DNA of 64,000 nt, from contig CM060733.1 in assembly GCA_030704615.1 (NCBI GenBank), positions 2,418,001 through 2,482,000 on the forward strand, in the 5' to 3' direction. Positions 10,867 to 21,278 of this stretch are shown piece by piece (position 1 is the stretch's first letter; every line of letters begins with the position of its first letter). The DNA is from Takakia lepidozioides. Its lineage: Eukaryota; Streptophyta; Takakiopsida; Takakiales; Takakiaceae. A program made the position numbers and the translations under genes. Below the pieces are notes generated by a model, which worked only from the letters and a program-made list of their open reading frames with translations, was not told the origin of the DNA and searched no databases.

Positions 10867-12451
10867 CAATGTCGACTTGCCGACGAGTGGACTGAGGCAT
10901 ATGAGAGGGAAGCTTGTGAGTTTGCTCCCGCAATAAATGGAATCCAGCCTTTTGAGCAACAGAGGCGACGGTGTCTCGCACAACATCATGGGTCGCTGTA
11001 CGATCTCCTCCACATGGACAACGAAGGAGATGAACAGCAAGTGGATCTATGGGTTGGTGACAAACACAGCGCTATAAGCCAAGCACAAAAGGATGTGGTA
11101 AGCCAAGATGAATGCGGAGAGCCGTGGCAAAGATTAGAGACGACAAGCAAAACGGTGTGATAGTGGGTATTGCGATAAGCCACGCACCCGTCCCTGGTCC
11201 CGCACAAGATAAGAGCTTGGTACGATGCATATCAGAAGATGCATCAGAAAGTATGCTAGAAAAGGTTTGTTGGTGCACGCGATCCATGATGGTCTCCTGG
11301 AGATGGTCCAAGCCCTGAGTAACCAGCTGCTCAAATGGCGGAAGGCAAGGCCGCACTGATGGATGAAGAAGGTCACGTGCAGATCAGAGATGTTGTTGGA
11401 ATGAGAGTGAACCATTATCCACGTGAGCAATGCTATCCATGAGTAGGGGCCGCTGGTCACATAGAAATTGGGACGCAAGGGCTGGAGCAACTAGAGCCCA
11501 ACTGCCGAGGAAAGCACAAGGAGCAGTGGTGGCAGTGGAGCGTAGACCCACTCCGCCAGCAGACAAAGGTAAGGTGGCTTGTTGCCAAGGTAAATCCCCT
11601 TGGGAACCATCCAGAGCACCGGGCCCTAGTAAACGACCAAAAACCCCCATAATGTGAGCATCAAACTGCGACAGGGACAACAGGAATTCAGAGGTAGGTG
11701 GAAAAGACCGTAAAAGGTACGATGGTCGTTGAATGAAACACCTTGTGAGAATACCATAGGCGACCTGTAGATCCCCAAGCCTAGGAAGGAGCTCAGAATG
11801 AGAGATGTCCTCTTGAAGTGCATCTTCCAGGAAAGTTGAAGTGAATGAGGTGGTGCCAAAAAGAACGCCCAAGATCCGGATGCCGTCAGATGGTGTGAGA
11901 AAATGGGCAAGTGGCGAAAAGCCAGATGGTAAACCGGATGGAGACCACACGACACACTTGCGAGGTTGAACGGAGAGCCCCACAGAGTGCAACTGGGTGA
12001 TGAAATGACTGTAAGCCGGGAGGACCTCGGATGTCGGACCAACGATGTGGGTGTCATCTGCAACAGAAGAGAATAGACAAGAAAGACATGCTTGTGCAGA
12101 CGACGTAAGAGCGCGCACATGTGCCATGGACCCCCTAATGGATGGCCTTGACGTGTGCCCACCTCCGACTGTATGATACTGTAGTCGGCTATGTGAGAAT
12201 GGTGACTGTAAAAGAGGGGAGCACCAGACGCATAGAATAGTCTGACAAAAAAGATAAGCTGATGAAAATCACCTCCAGCAGAACGGAGCTCCTGAAAGAT
12301 GGCAGCGCGTGAAACAGTGTTGAAGGCGTTGCTGACATCGACTTGAAGGATAACCCAGTCAGGATGAAGGTCAAGTGTGGCGCGGATCCCGTGTACAACA
12401 GCTTCACAGCCTCCTGGAGTGGCAACCCCGAACTGATGTGGAAAGAGGTGG
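10867..12451 (-). pseudogene. R2-like retroelement: RT catalytic region to endonuclease start
   Basis: Reading the minus strand from 12451: an RT block with LQVDVSNAFNTVSRAAIF, GTRQGHPLGG and the catalytic VADDTHIVGP, then a thumb region with SVQPRKCVVWSPSG, and toward 10870 a degenerate Cys/His block and HLLREQTHKLP..RRQVDIVL, the endonuclease start. A frame shift lies near 12130-12145, between GHPLGG and the VADD block, and more lie below 11384. The piece is flanked by the Ty3/gypsy insertion (left) and the CACTA insertion (right). It continues at 18498. Confidence 0.75.
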
Positions 12452-12476
12452 CACTACAACAGATGAGCGTTTTTAT
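12452..12476 (+). repeat. Left terminal inverted repeat of the CACTA element
   Basis: It starts CACTACAA, the superfamily hallmark, and runs AGATGAGCGTTTTTA. It is preceded by the target duplication TGG. Confidence 0.9.
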
Positions 12477-13404
12477 GACCGCATATATGACTATTTTTTC
12501 AGTCCTATATGCGTTCATGACTACATCACTCTGTAGTGAAAAAAGCCCTGTCATAGCGACTAGTCTTTAGGACTACGTTTTGCAAGTCACAGTCGTGACT
12601 GCGTGCGTGGCACCTGGAGTCATACATAAGAGAGGGATGTAGTCATAACTCTATGACTTACATATGACTAACTATATGACTACATTGTCTGCTGAGCGTT
12701 GCCTACATGGAGAGGCTTTAGAGGAACACGTGCACCACTACGCAAGTGACACGTCATGACACCTGTTGCACTTTAGATGTGACATGTGGCACTTAGACAG
12801 AATATATGACTAGCATATATGACTACTTATCTTTACACATGGTGAAAATATGGATAAAAGAATGTCGTGTCATATAATGCCACGTGTTCTAGTTCGAGCA
12901 GGGTTTATGCCACGTGTCATCAAGAATGTTCTTTGAAAATAATTTAATAGTTTATATTTGTAATTTTAAATTCTTAAACTTATATTTTATTTAAAAAAAC
13001 AAGGGAATAGCAGCTTGGAAAATTTTATTAAATGGTAGTATTGTTTAATTTGATAATATTATATAAAATAAAAATATATTAAATGATTTAAATTCTTCAT
13101 TACATGGTGAAATTATGATATAAAAACAGAATGCCCCTCCTGCATACTAGCAACCACAAGACAATCAAAATAGACCAGTACAGGGGAATACACGCCCTGT
13201 AAATTATATTACAAAAATCCAAATGAGACCAATGTCCCAATGGACACCTCAAAGGCCATAAGGTCCAGAAATTCATGCCTGAAAAGGCCTAGTAAGCAAA
13301 AAATAAGCAAGCCCACACCTGGGCTGAATTGTTGTAATACTAGTTTGTTCTGGTGCTACTAGCTGAATCAAGGACCCTGTTAAACAGAGCAATACTTCTG
13401 GAGA

Positions 13405-13975
13405 TGGCCAATTCTGATAAGAGGAAAAAACAGGGTGAAATGTGTTGAAGAAGGTGCCTTGATTAACAGTGCCTGATTTAATCAATTGTGCCGCTGCCTG
13501 CGGCGGCTTCCAGTTGACCATCTACCCATGCAGGTTTCTTGTACCTATCCTTCCACATGGAATCATAGGTAATCTGGAGCTTGAAATCCGGCCCTCCTGG
13601 ATGAATCTGGACCCACACTCTATCCTTGCTCCTTCAGCTATCCATGCCCCTGCACAAATCATGCATACATCCTCGCCTTGCTGCTAGCAGCTGACAATGA
13701 CAACCTAGAATTGCTTGAGCAAACACCCCAACCCTAGTTATCACACTAGTTCTTATGCGTCTGCTTGCAACAGGCATTCACCTTTTGCTTCGATTGTTCC
13801 ACCATTGACTGAGGTCGGGAACGTATTCACTCCAGAGCTTCTCCTTGAGTCTATGTTATCTATTCTTCGATACTTTCCTATCGACCACATTGGCAGTAAC
13901 ATGTCAAAATCACTCCCCACCATAGATCCACCAACGAGCTAACTTGCAGAATTCAACATAAAAATTTAGGGATGA
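13405..13975. repeat. Internal repeat unit of the CACTA element, copy 1
   Basis: A block of about 570 bases recurs as a diverged direct copy at about 17080-17660 (shared landmarks: aacagggtgaaatgtgttga, cagttgaccatctaccca, atgaatctggacccacac, ccaccattgactg). Shorter partial copies occur at 13976-14100 and about 16935-17090. Minus-strand reading of a shared part gives VQIHP.G.DFKL.ITYDS.W KD.YKKP.WVDGQLEAA, which may be a protein fragment. I do not recognise it. Confidence 0.6.
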
Positions 13976-14106
13976 CTCTGATAGCAGGGGAAAACAGGGT
14001 GAAATATGTTGAAGAAGGTACCTTCAATAGCAGCGCCTTGTTCTATGAATTGTGCTGTTGCCGCTGCTATTTCCAGTTGACCATCTACCCACTTGTAGCC
14101 GCTGTG

Positions 14107-15050
14107 CTATTGAAGGAGATCATAGGTCTCCAAAGCCTCCATATCATGTCCTTGCTCTGTATACCCTGCAAGTATCGCGTTCCATGACACCACATCTCGT
14201 TCAGCCATAGTGTTGAAAACTCCCTTCACATCCTTAATGCACCCACATTTGGCATACATGTCCACCAGGGCAGTGTTCAGAATGACATCTGGTACATTTC
14301 CAGCTTTGGCGATGTCACCATGGACCTCTTTCCTCTTTTCCAGAGCTCCCAGGCATGCACACGCATTGCAAACACAAACAAACGTGATGTGGTTGGGGTT
14401 CACCCCTTCGCGCAACATTTGCTCATAGGTCTCCAAAGCATTCCTACCACACCCAATATGCTCGGTAAATCCTGCCAACATTATATTCCATGTGATCAAA
14501 GGTCATTGAGGCATTCTGTTGAAAACTTCGTGAGCATGCATGCATGATGCTCCTCCACTTAACATACATGTTTGACATGGGTGCTGAGTAGAAAAACATT
14601 TGGCATGATTCCACTTTGGATAATGTGACAGTGTAGCTGCTTCCATGCTATCCACGCCTCTACACAAATCATGCATACATCCTTGCCGTGCTGCTAGCAG
14701 CCGACAAATAACAGCCTAGATTTGTTCTAGGAAACACCCAACTCACCTTATCACCTTATCACACTAGTTCCACAAACGTGATGTGGTTGGGCTTCACCCC
14801 TTCGCACATCATTTGCTCATAGGTCTCCAAAGCCTCTATCCCGCGCCCTTGCTGTGCATATCCTGCAATCATCGCACTCCACGACACCACATCTTGTTCA
14901 GCCATAGTGTCGAACACTCCTCGATGCACCCACATTTTGCATACATGCCCACCAGGGTATTGTTCAAAATGACATTTGGTACAATTCCAGCCCTGATGAT
15001 GTCACCATGGACCTCTTTGCAAGCCCTTTTCCAAAGCTGCTAGGGTTGTG
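14107..15050 (-). pseudogene. Captured PPR protein fragments (two partial copies) inside the CACTA element
   Basis: The minus strand at 14107-14499 is open for 130 residues with clear PPR repeats (MLREGVNPNHITFVCVCNAC, NTALVDMYAKCG, MAERDVVSWNAILAGYTEQG). A second, more damaged copy with the same repeat wording lies at about 14770-15050. There is no start, targeting peptide or DYW end. PPR proteins act in organelle RNA processing; these are fragments carried by the transposon. Confidence 0.8.
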
Positions 15051-15494
15051 TTCAGAATGACATTTGGTACAATTCCAGTCACCATGCACCTCTTTGCCCT
15101 TTTCCAGGGTTGCCAGGCTTGTACAAAAGCAGCATCACAAGGTTATACTTGGTGTTGTTGTGCAGCTCAGAGAAGTGACTATCTACATGAAGAGGAGATA
15201 CAAGTGAGCATCACCCTCTCTCATCTAAAACTAGGTTCTTTCAACCATAGTATTGAACTACCAGGGAGAAATACCCAGAGGTGCTAGTTGGTGCTTAGTA
15301 GAACACCATCAAGCCAGAAAGACTGAGTCGAAGTACAACAAATTACTGCTATTATCTCATCTAGAACTATGGATGATAGAGACCCATAACTTTAGTGGAC
15401 AACAACATGCACATCAAATTCCTAACGTTCCATTCAATGTGAGCTCAATAACTTTCTCTTCAATAGCTAAGCAGAGAGGTATGTCCTGTTCAAC

Positions 15495-15929
15495 CTTGCA
15501 AAAATCAGTAGAGACAGGTCCGTCATTCTCACAGACAGCGAGTTCCTGCTTCACCTTCTCCAAGCCATTGCTTACAACTTGCATATCTTCAGTTAATAGC
15601 TTCAGCTGGATCTGCAACAAACTAACTAACACTCACCAGTTAGGTTTGATCTACTTTCCTCAATGCAGGCATGGCTATGTACATTACTCACAATGCCTAT
15701 CTATCATTCACTTCTCCCATTCGCAACCTTGTTGATAGACTAGAGATGGAGAGGTCAGAAGCACCAGAAACACAAACATAGCTTGAAAGATATTTGAAAA
15801 TTTGGGGAACGTTTGTCAAACTACACATGGGTAAGAAGTTGGGTGGAAGGAGACCACCTTAGTTGCAGCTTCCAAGTGTGGCAGGTCTTTGTGGAAGTCC
15901 AGCAAATTTGGCACCTTGTCAGCTACTAC
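15495..15929 (-). pseudogene. Captured formin FH2-domain fragment (two exons and an intron) inside the CACTA element
   Basis: On the minus strand, 15858-15929 encodes VPNLLDFHKDLPHLEAATK preceded by a TAG acceptor and followed by GTGGTC. 15495-15611 encodes IQLKLLTEDMQVVSNGLEKV and the start of the next helix, preceded by GCAG. Both match the FH2 core of plant formins, in the right order and with compatible phase. So a genomic piece including its intron was captured. The rest of the gene is absent. Formins nucleate actin filaments; no function is expected from this fragment. Confidence 0.8.
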
Positions 15930-15970
15930 CTATATGATCACTCAGGGAAATGAAAGGAAATGAAATGGTG

Positions 15971-16592
15971 CTTTATAACGTCCGCGGAAAGCTCATAGAG
16001 CTTATGGGACAAAATGGAAAGAAAAACATAAGAAAGTTAATTCAAATCTGAATCTCTCAAATTCAAACAAGGTGAAACTCGGTATACTAGGGAAGATGAT
16101 AGCTGAAAAGTGTTATAGAAGGAGACATTTGGAGTCATAAAAAGGGAAAGAAAGAATCTTACATCCACGGGAGGAAGGGAGAAATCAGATAGTACTCTAT
16201 AACGTCCACGGAAATCTCAAAGAGCTTCTGGGACGAGGAGTTTTGGGGATTTTGTGCAAAGCTAATGACAATCCATTACAAGGACGTGAGTGTACTTAAA
16301 GGGTTAAAATAGACATCATGCTAGAAAATTGATTCCTGCCCCACTCTGACCGAGATGTAACTTGTGATTACACTGCCAATCAGACTGCCTGAGCAAGGGA
16401 AGAGAGGGAAGAAGAAAATAGAAATAAGTAGCTGATTTCTAAGTTTCAGAAAGGTGCATCCATCCGAGCCCTGAAGAGGGCATATGAACCACAACAGAAC
16501 AACAAGAGAAACTGAGAGGGAAGAAAGAATGAAATGAAATGGTACTTTATAACGTCCGTGGAAAGGTCAAAGTGCTTATGGGACAAAATGGA
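15971..16592 (+). repeat. Three dispersed copies of a TATAACGTCC-type short repeat
   Basis: Similar 40-45 base blocks (tataacgtccgcggaaa ... agagcttatgggac) occur at about 15973-16010, 16195-16235 and 16546-16592. A fourth occurs outside the transposon in the first SDR-gene downstream intron at about 24466-24501. The origin is unknown. Confidence 0.5.
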
Positions 16593-18055
16593 AGGAAGGA
16601 AAAGAAATTACATTCACGGAAGGACAAGGGGGCCCGAGGGACACCAGAAAGAAATGAAATGAAATGACAGGATACTTCATGATGGGGAGGGTAACATCTT
16701 GTTTAAGTGACGGATTGCTGTCAGAAGAGTGGTCTATCTTACAGAAATTTTTCCTGAGATCAAAGGAGGATGAACGTCAGTCCTTGCGCTAGGTTTAAAT
16801 GTGCATCGGGTCATATAGGCATTTATGCATTTCCTAGATTTATCTACTGATAAGTGGTTCACCTCTTCCTCAATCAACTAGTAGGATCCATTGCAATTGT
16901 GGATGAAGCCAAGGCCTTGCTTGCCAGGTATAACATTCATGTCACAAAAGTATCCATTCCACAGCTTCTCCTCACCTCTATTACAAAATTTCCTGTTATC
17001 ACATTGGCAGTATCATGTCAAACTCACTCCAAACTAGATTCACTCAACCAGCTAACTTGCAGAATTCAACATGGAAATTTAGGGCCGATTCTGATAAGAG
17101 GGAAAAACAGGGTGAAATGTGTTGAAGGAGGTACCTTCAATAGAAGTGCCTGACTTTATCAATTGCGCCGCTGTTGCTGCCGCTTCCAGTTGACCATCTA
17201 CCCATGTAGGTTTCTTGTAGCTATCCTTCCACAGGGAATCATAGGTAATGTGGAGTTTGAAATCCAGCCCTCTTGGATGAATCTGGACCCACACTCTATC
17301 CTTGCTCCTTCATGCCTCTGACAGCCTAGAATTCTACCAGCAAACACCCCAACCATACTGGTGTGGAGTTCTTCCCCAAAACACCCCAACCCTACTTATC
17401 ACAATCTGAAATGCATCTACTTCTCTCTGTAATCCAACATGCATTCAGCTTTTTGTCTCCATTGTCCCCATTGTCCCACCATTGACTGGGGTCGGAAAGT
17501 GTTCACCCCAAAGCTTCTCCTCACCTCTACTATATGTTTTTGGATACTTCCCTGCTGTAAGACTGCCAGTAACTTGCCAAAGTCACTCCAAACCACCACA
17601 GATCTACCCAACGACCTAACTTATAGAATTCAATATGCATCTTGCGGCCAAGTCTGATGAGAGGGCATCACAGGCTGAAATAGGTTGAAGAAGAAGGTGC
17701 CCTCACCACATTGTCCTTGACCTCGTGTCCTGACCCAAAGGACCTCTTGTGTGTGCTGCTTGTGTCTGTAGTCAGGTAATGTCGGATTGGTCTATGAGAT
17801 CGAACCACTACGGTGCAGCTTAGTAGGTAGAGATTGAAACACGCTTGCTAAGACCAAGCTGACTCTCCCAAGAACGGCGAGCTTCTCCTCGTCTCGTCTC
17901 CTCCTCCTCTTCTCCTTCCTGCATCATTTGCTCAACGCCTCCATCCCACGCCCCTGCATATCCTGCTATCATCACGTTCTATCCCTCGGCTAGGTGGTGT
18001 GGCGCAAGAGACCAAAAAATGCAAAGTCCCATCCCTCCTCTCTGTTCACGATTAC

Positions 18056-18165
18056 CCTAATGGACAACCTTATTAGCAATTTTTTAACTTTTTAAAACCT
18101 AATGGACAACCTTATTAGCAATTTTTTAACTTATTAAAACCTAATGGGCAACCTTATTAGCATTA
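18056..18165 (+). repeat. 42-bp tandem repeat, about 2.6 units
   Basis: Unit starts are at 18056, 18098 and 18140 (CCTAATGGACAACCTTATTA...). It lies close to the right end of the CACTA element. Confidence 0.85.
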
Positions 18166-18472
18166 TATGTGCCTTCAAAATGACACGTGTAGTGATGTAG
18201 TCGTATAAATAGAGTTGTGAAACCATCTTCAGTCATGGAGTCATAAGATTCCATGAAACGTCGTCCACGTCTAGTCAAACACGTATCACACTAGTCATAT
18301 AAACCATCCTTGTCATCATGGTCAACAATGTTTGACCAATGCTCCCTAACTTTCCGAAGTTATGTAGTGATATCCATTACTACAGAGTCGTAAAACTATG
18401 ACTGCAACACATTTCAGCGCTCTGTAGTCGTCTACCTAGTGCAGTTTTTATGACTCCGCCAAAGCCGTAGTT

Positions 18473-18497
18473 CTAAAAACGCTCATCTCTTGTAGTG
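18473..18497 (-). repeat. Right terminal inverted repeat of the CACTA element
   Basis: Read on the minus strand it starts CACTACAAGAGATGAGCG. It is followed on the plus strand by the target duplication TGG (18498-18500). Confidence 0.9.
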
Positions 18498-18840
18498 TGG
18501 GCGGAGAATGCATCTCGATACTGAAGGCATATAGAACGGCTAACTAGACGGTAGATGACCTCCCCCACGACAATATGACGTATGCTAGGACCGGTGTGTT
18601 TGGACATAGCCAAGAGTCGTGATGCCCCAAGGAGGCGTGCCACTGAAGCATGTATGCGACCACTGGCAATATGAGAGCAAACCTGAATGAGTTGGGCGAA
18701 GCCACTAGCAGAGTCATGGGGATTGAAGCAGTTGCGCAGATGTTCATACAACAAACCAGACGGGCCAGCTGCAGAGAGATGTGGACTGCGTGTAAAAGCC
18801 TTGGTGAAGATGTCATGATCTAGCTGGAGATCTTGGTCCG
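18498..18840 (-). pseudogene. R2-like retroelement: N-terminal part of the RT domain
   Basis: The minus strand is open through SAAGPSGLLYEHLRNCF, IASGRIHASVARLLGASRL and IVVGEVIYRLVSR, typical early RT motifs of this retroelement group. It is bounded on the left by the CACTA element and on the right by the gag-only LTR element (duplication GTCCG, 18836-18840). The frame joins precisely to 12451 on one side and 21279 on the other when the insertions are ignored. Confidence 0.8.
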
Positions 18841-19217
18841 TGTCGCGCACCTCACTTCGGTAAGTTCCCCTTCAAGTCATAGTTATTCGCTTTGATGCGC
18901 GCGCCTAACTCCCAAACTGGCCGCCGGGCCAACTCGAAGCTTTGGCTGCTCACCGGGACATAACGGTCCCCCTTTGCTCCTCCACAAGACCCTCTCTCAA
19001 TTTGGGCCTAGTGGAAATTCCCTTTGGTTGTTGGCAGTCCGGAACAGCTCCCTTCACCTTTGTCGTTTTCCGGCTCGCACGCTTACTCACTAGTTTTTGG
19101 TCACCAACGGGCTTGCACCGTTCTCGGGGTTACTACTCCCTATATATACTTCTGTGACTGTCCGCGGGGATTTCACAAACAACCCAGTCATTTTATGGCG
19201 AACCACCACGAAAACCC
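18841..19217 (-). repeat. Truncated 3' LTR
   Basis: It matches 20548-20924 closely over 377 bases. The part corresponding to 20925-21273 is missing, and the sequence passes directly into gag. Confidence 0.85.
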
Positions 19218-20509
19218 AGGACCAACAACGACACGTTAGTTTCGGAAATTATCCCACTCACAAACATTAACTGACTCCCTTTATGCAAGGGGCCAGACTC
19301 CTGATACAACTCACAAGAGTAGTTGCCTACCTTGCAAGTCTTGGCGACCACCGCTTCCACCAAGCGGCTGATGGAATCTTCGGACAGCTCCATGGTTGCC
19401 CGAGTCATGTTCAATTGTCGGGGTTTCGCGCACTTTTTGGCCATGTGCCTGGACTCCCCGCAATTAAAGCACACTCCATCGAAGGTTGTCTTCTGTCCGC
19501 TATAAGCTGTCGCACTTGATTTTCCTTTCGGAGCACCAGGTGCCACCTTGACATGTGAAGGTCCTCCCTTCGATTTCTATGTGCCATTGTCGCCGCGTGG
19601 CCTATCCCACTTCTTTTCCGGTCGGAAGGAGTCACCCTCCCGCCGAGTCTTCTTGTGGTTCAGCTCCGTACGGCCTTGTCTTTCGCCCTTACGGACATCC
19701 GAGAAACATTCAGCCCTTTCAATTGCCTTGTTCAAAGTCTTAGGTGGCTTCTCCTCCAACTTCTGTCTGGCCCATGGGGCCAGTCTCGCCACAAAGTTGA
19801 AGACCATTTCTGGTTCCGCCATATCCGCGACTTTGAGCAACAGCACATTGAAAGCCTGAACATATCCCCGAATGTCATCCGTTTGCTTCAAATTCCTCAT
19901 CTTGTCACGGGCGAGCCAGGATGCGTTGAGGGGAACAAACTATCTTTTCATAAGTTCCCTGAACCCACTCCAGTTCAAGGTTTCCGGGTTTGGACCTTGG
20001 TCGTGAATGCGTTTCTGCCACCATTGTTGAGCATAGCCCCTTAAATAGGTGGGAGCCACTTCCACCCGATCCTCGTCACTCAACTTGGCCGCCCGGAAGT
20101 ACTGCTCTAGCTCCAAGAGGTAGGTGTTGAGTGCCTTCCGATTTTGGACGCCCTCGAAGGTGTCGGGTTCCTTAGGCTTCACCTTAAACTTTGCCTTAGT
20201 GGAAGTGGCATTAGCCGCCTTCAACACGTCTTTCAACGTCCCGCCAAACTGCGCCAACAACCCTTCCCAAAAGGCTGCTGGCATGGGAGACATCTGTTGG
20301 TCTGGCGGAGCCTCCGGGAAGTCCTCGGGCTCCGACTCCCCAGATTTCTCCCGTTCTTGAGCGGCCTCGCTTTCAAAAGCTTGAATCACCTCCTCAAATT
20401 GCCGCTTCGGTGACACATCGCCCCCATCGGGCTCACCAGGATCATCATCTGATCGGGCCGTTCCGCTTTCGCTTTGGCTTGCCCGACCCCATGATAAGGC
20501 CGATCTCAA
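19218..20509 (-). pseudogene. gag of the gag-only LTR element
   Basis: One minus-strand frame runs from an ATG at 20509. It has an acidic N-terminal region, a gag core (YLLELEQYFRAAKLSDEDRV, LRGYAQQWWQKRIHDQGPNP), then VQAFNVLLLKVADMAEPEMV, and a zinc knuckle CFNCGESRHMAKKC near 19440-19480. Two in-frame TAG codons (near 19940 and 19577) interrupt it. The 3' end runs into the deletion junction with the LTR at 19217. The missing protease and pol are not elsewhere in the window. Confidence 0.8.
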
Positions 20510-20533
20510 GGACGATCACGTACTGAACTCTAA

Positions 20534-20546
20534 GCTCTGATATCAA
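20534..20546 (-). other. Primer-binding site of the gag-only LTR element
   Basis: Just inside the full LTR, the minus strand reads TTGATATCAGAGC. This is close to TGGTATCAGAGC, the complement of initiator-tRNA(Met), the usual plant LTR primer. It confirms that the element is on the minus strand. Confidence 0.6.
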
Positions 20547-20547
20547 G

Positions 20548-21273
20548 TGTCGCGCACCTCACTTCGGTTAGCTCCCCTTCAAGTCATAGTTACTCGCTTT
20601 GATGCGCGCGCCTAACTCCCAAACTGGCCATCGGGCCAACTCGGAGCTTCGGCTGCTCACCGGGACATAACGGTCCCCCTTTGCTCCTCCACAAGACCCT
20701 CTCTCAATTTGGGCCTAGTGGAAATTCCCTTTGGTTGTTGGCAGTCCGGAACAGCTCCCCACACCTTTGTCGCTTTCCGGCTCGCACGCTTACTCACTAG
20801 TTTTTGGTCACTAATGGGCTTGCACCTTTCTCGGGGTTACTACTCTCTATATATACTTCTGTGACTATCCGCGGGGGTTTCACAAACAACCCAGTCATTT
20901 TATGGCGAACCACCACGAAAACCCTCGATTCCCGGTGATGAGTCGCGTTGAGTCTTGGCCCACCCACCACGGCCCCATTGGACCGTGATGAGTCCCAAGA
21001 CTCCCCACGACTCCCAACACAAGGTCTCCGCCCCCATGGTGAGTCATATGACACCCCCACTAAGTCCCACTAAGCTACCACCACCCCTTGTGGAGCCACC
21101 CCCACCGCAACTCGGTGTGCGGGGCTCCACCTAGTGAGCGCCTCCGCCTTCTTGAGTGCCTTGGGCACTCAAGGGTGCTTCAGCCCCCCGTACCTATTGC
21201 TACCACCGCCCCCACCACAGGGGCAGTCCCTCCCGCGTCCCGACCCCTTGCCCTCAAGGCAAAGGCCGCGACA
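20548..21273 (-). repeat. Full 5' LTR (726 bp) of the gag-only element
   Basis: TG...CA ends on the plus strand, next to the GTCCG duplication on the right and the primer-binding site on the left. The first 377 bases match the truncated partner at 18841-19217. Confidence 0.8.
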
Positions 21274-21278
21274 GTCCG

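Larger units (their letters stand above)
12452..18497. mobile_element. Non-autonomous CACTA (EnSpm/CMC) DNA transposon carrying host gene fragments
   Basis: The ends are inverted repeats: CACTACAACAGATGAGCG at 12452 and its counterpart ending TCTTGTAGTG at 18497, with one mismatch in the first 24 bases. A 3-bp duplication TGG lies at 12449-12451 and 18498-18500, as expected for CACTA. Subterminal regions are rich in short ATGACTAC / GTCATA motifs on both sides. No transposase is recognisable. The interior has duplicated blocks, PPR sequence and two formin exons. It sits inside the RT frame of the R2-like element, and joining the flanks at one TGG restores that frame. Confidence 0.9.
18841..21273 (-). 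mobile_element. Gag-only, internally deleted Ty3/gypsy LTR retrotransposon
   Basis: The element begins TG at 18841 and ends CA at 21273. It is flanked by a perfect 5-bp duplication GTCCG (18836-18840 and 21274-21278). The full LTR is at 20548-21273. The other LTR is a 377-base remnant (18841-19217) lacking the U3 end. Only gag lies between, so protease, RT, integrase, polypurine tract and part of the 3' LTR were lost in one deletion ending near 19217. If it moved after this, it relied on another element's enzymes. Confidence 0.85.

Noticed and set aside
19548-20044. Plus-strand open frames over the gag-only element
   Set aside because: They are shadows of the minus-strand gag, which carries the zinc knuckle and core motifs.
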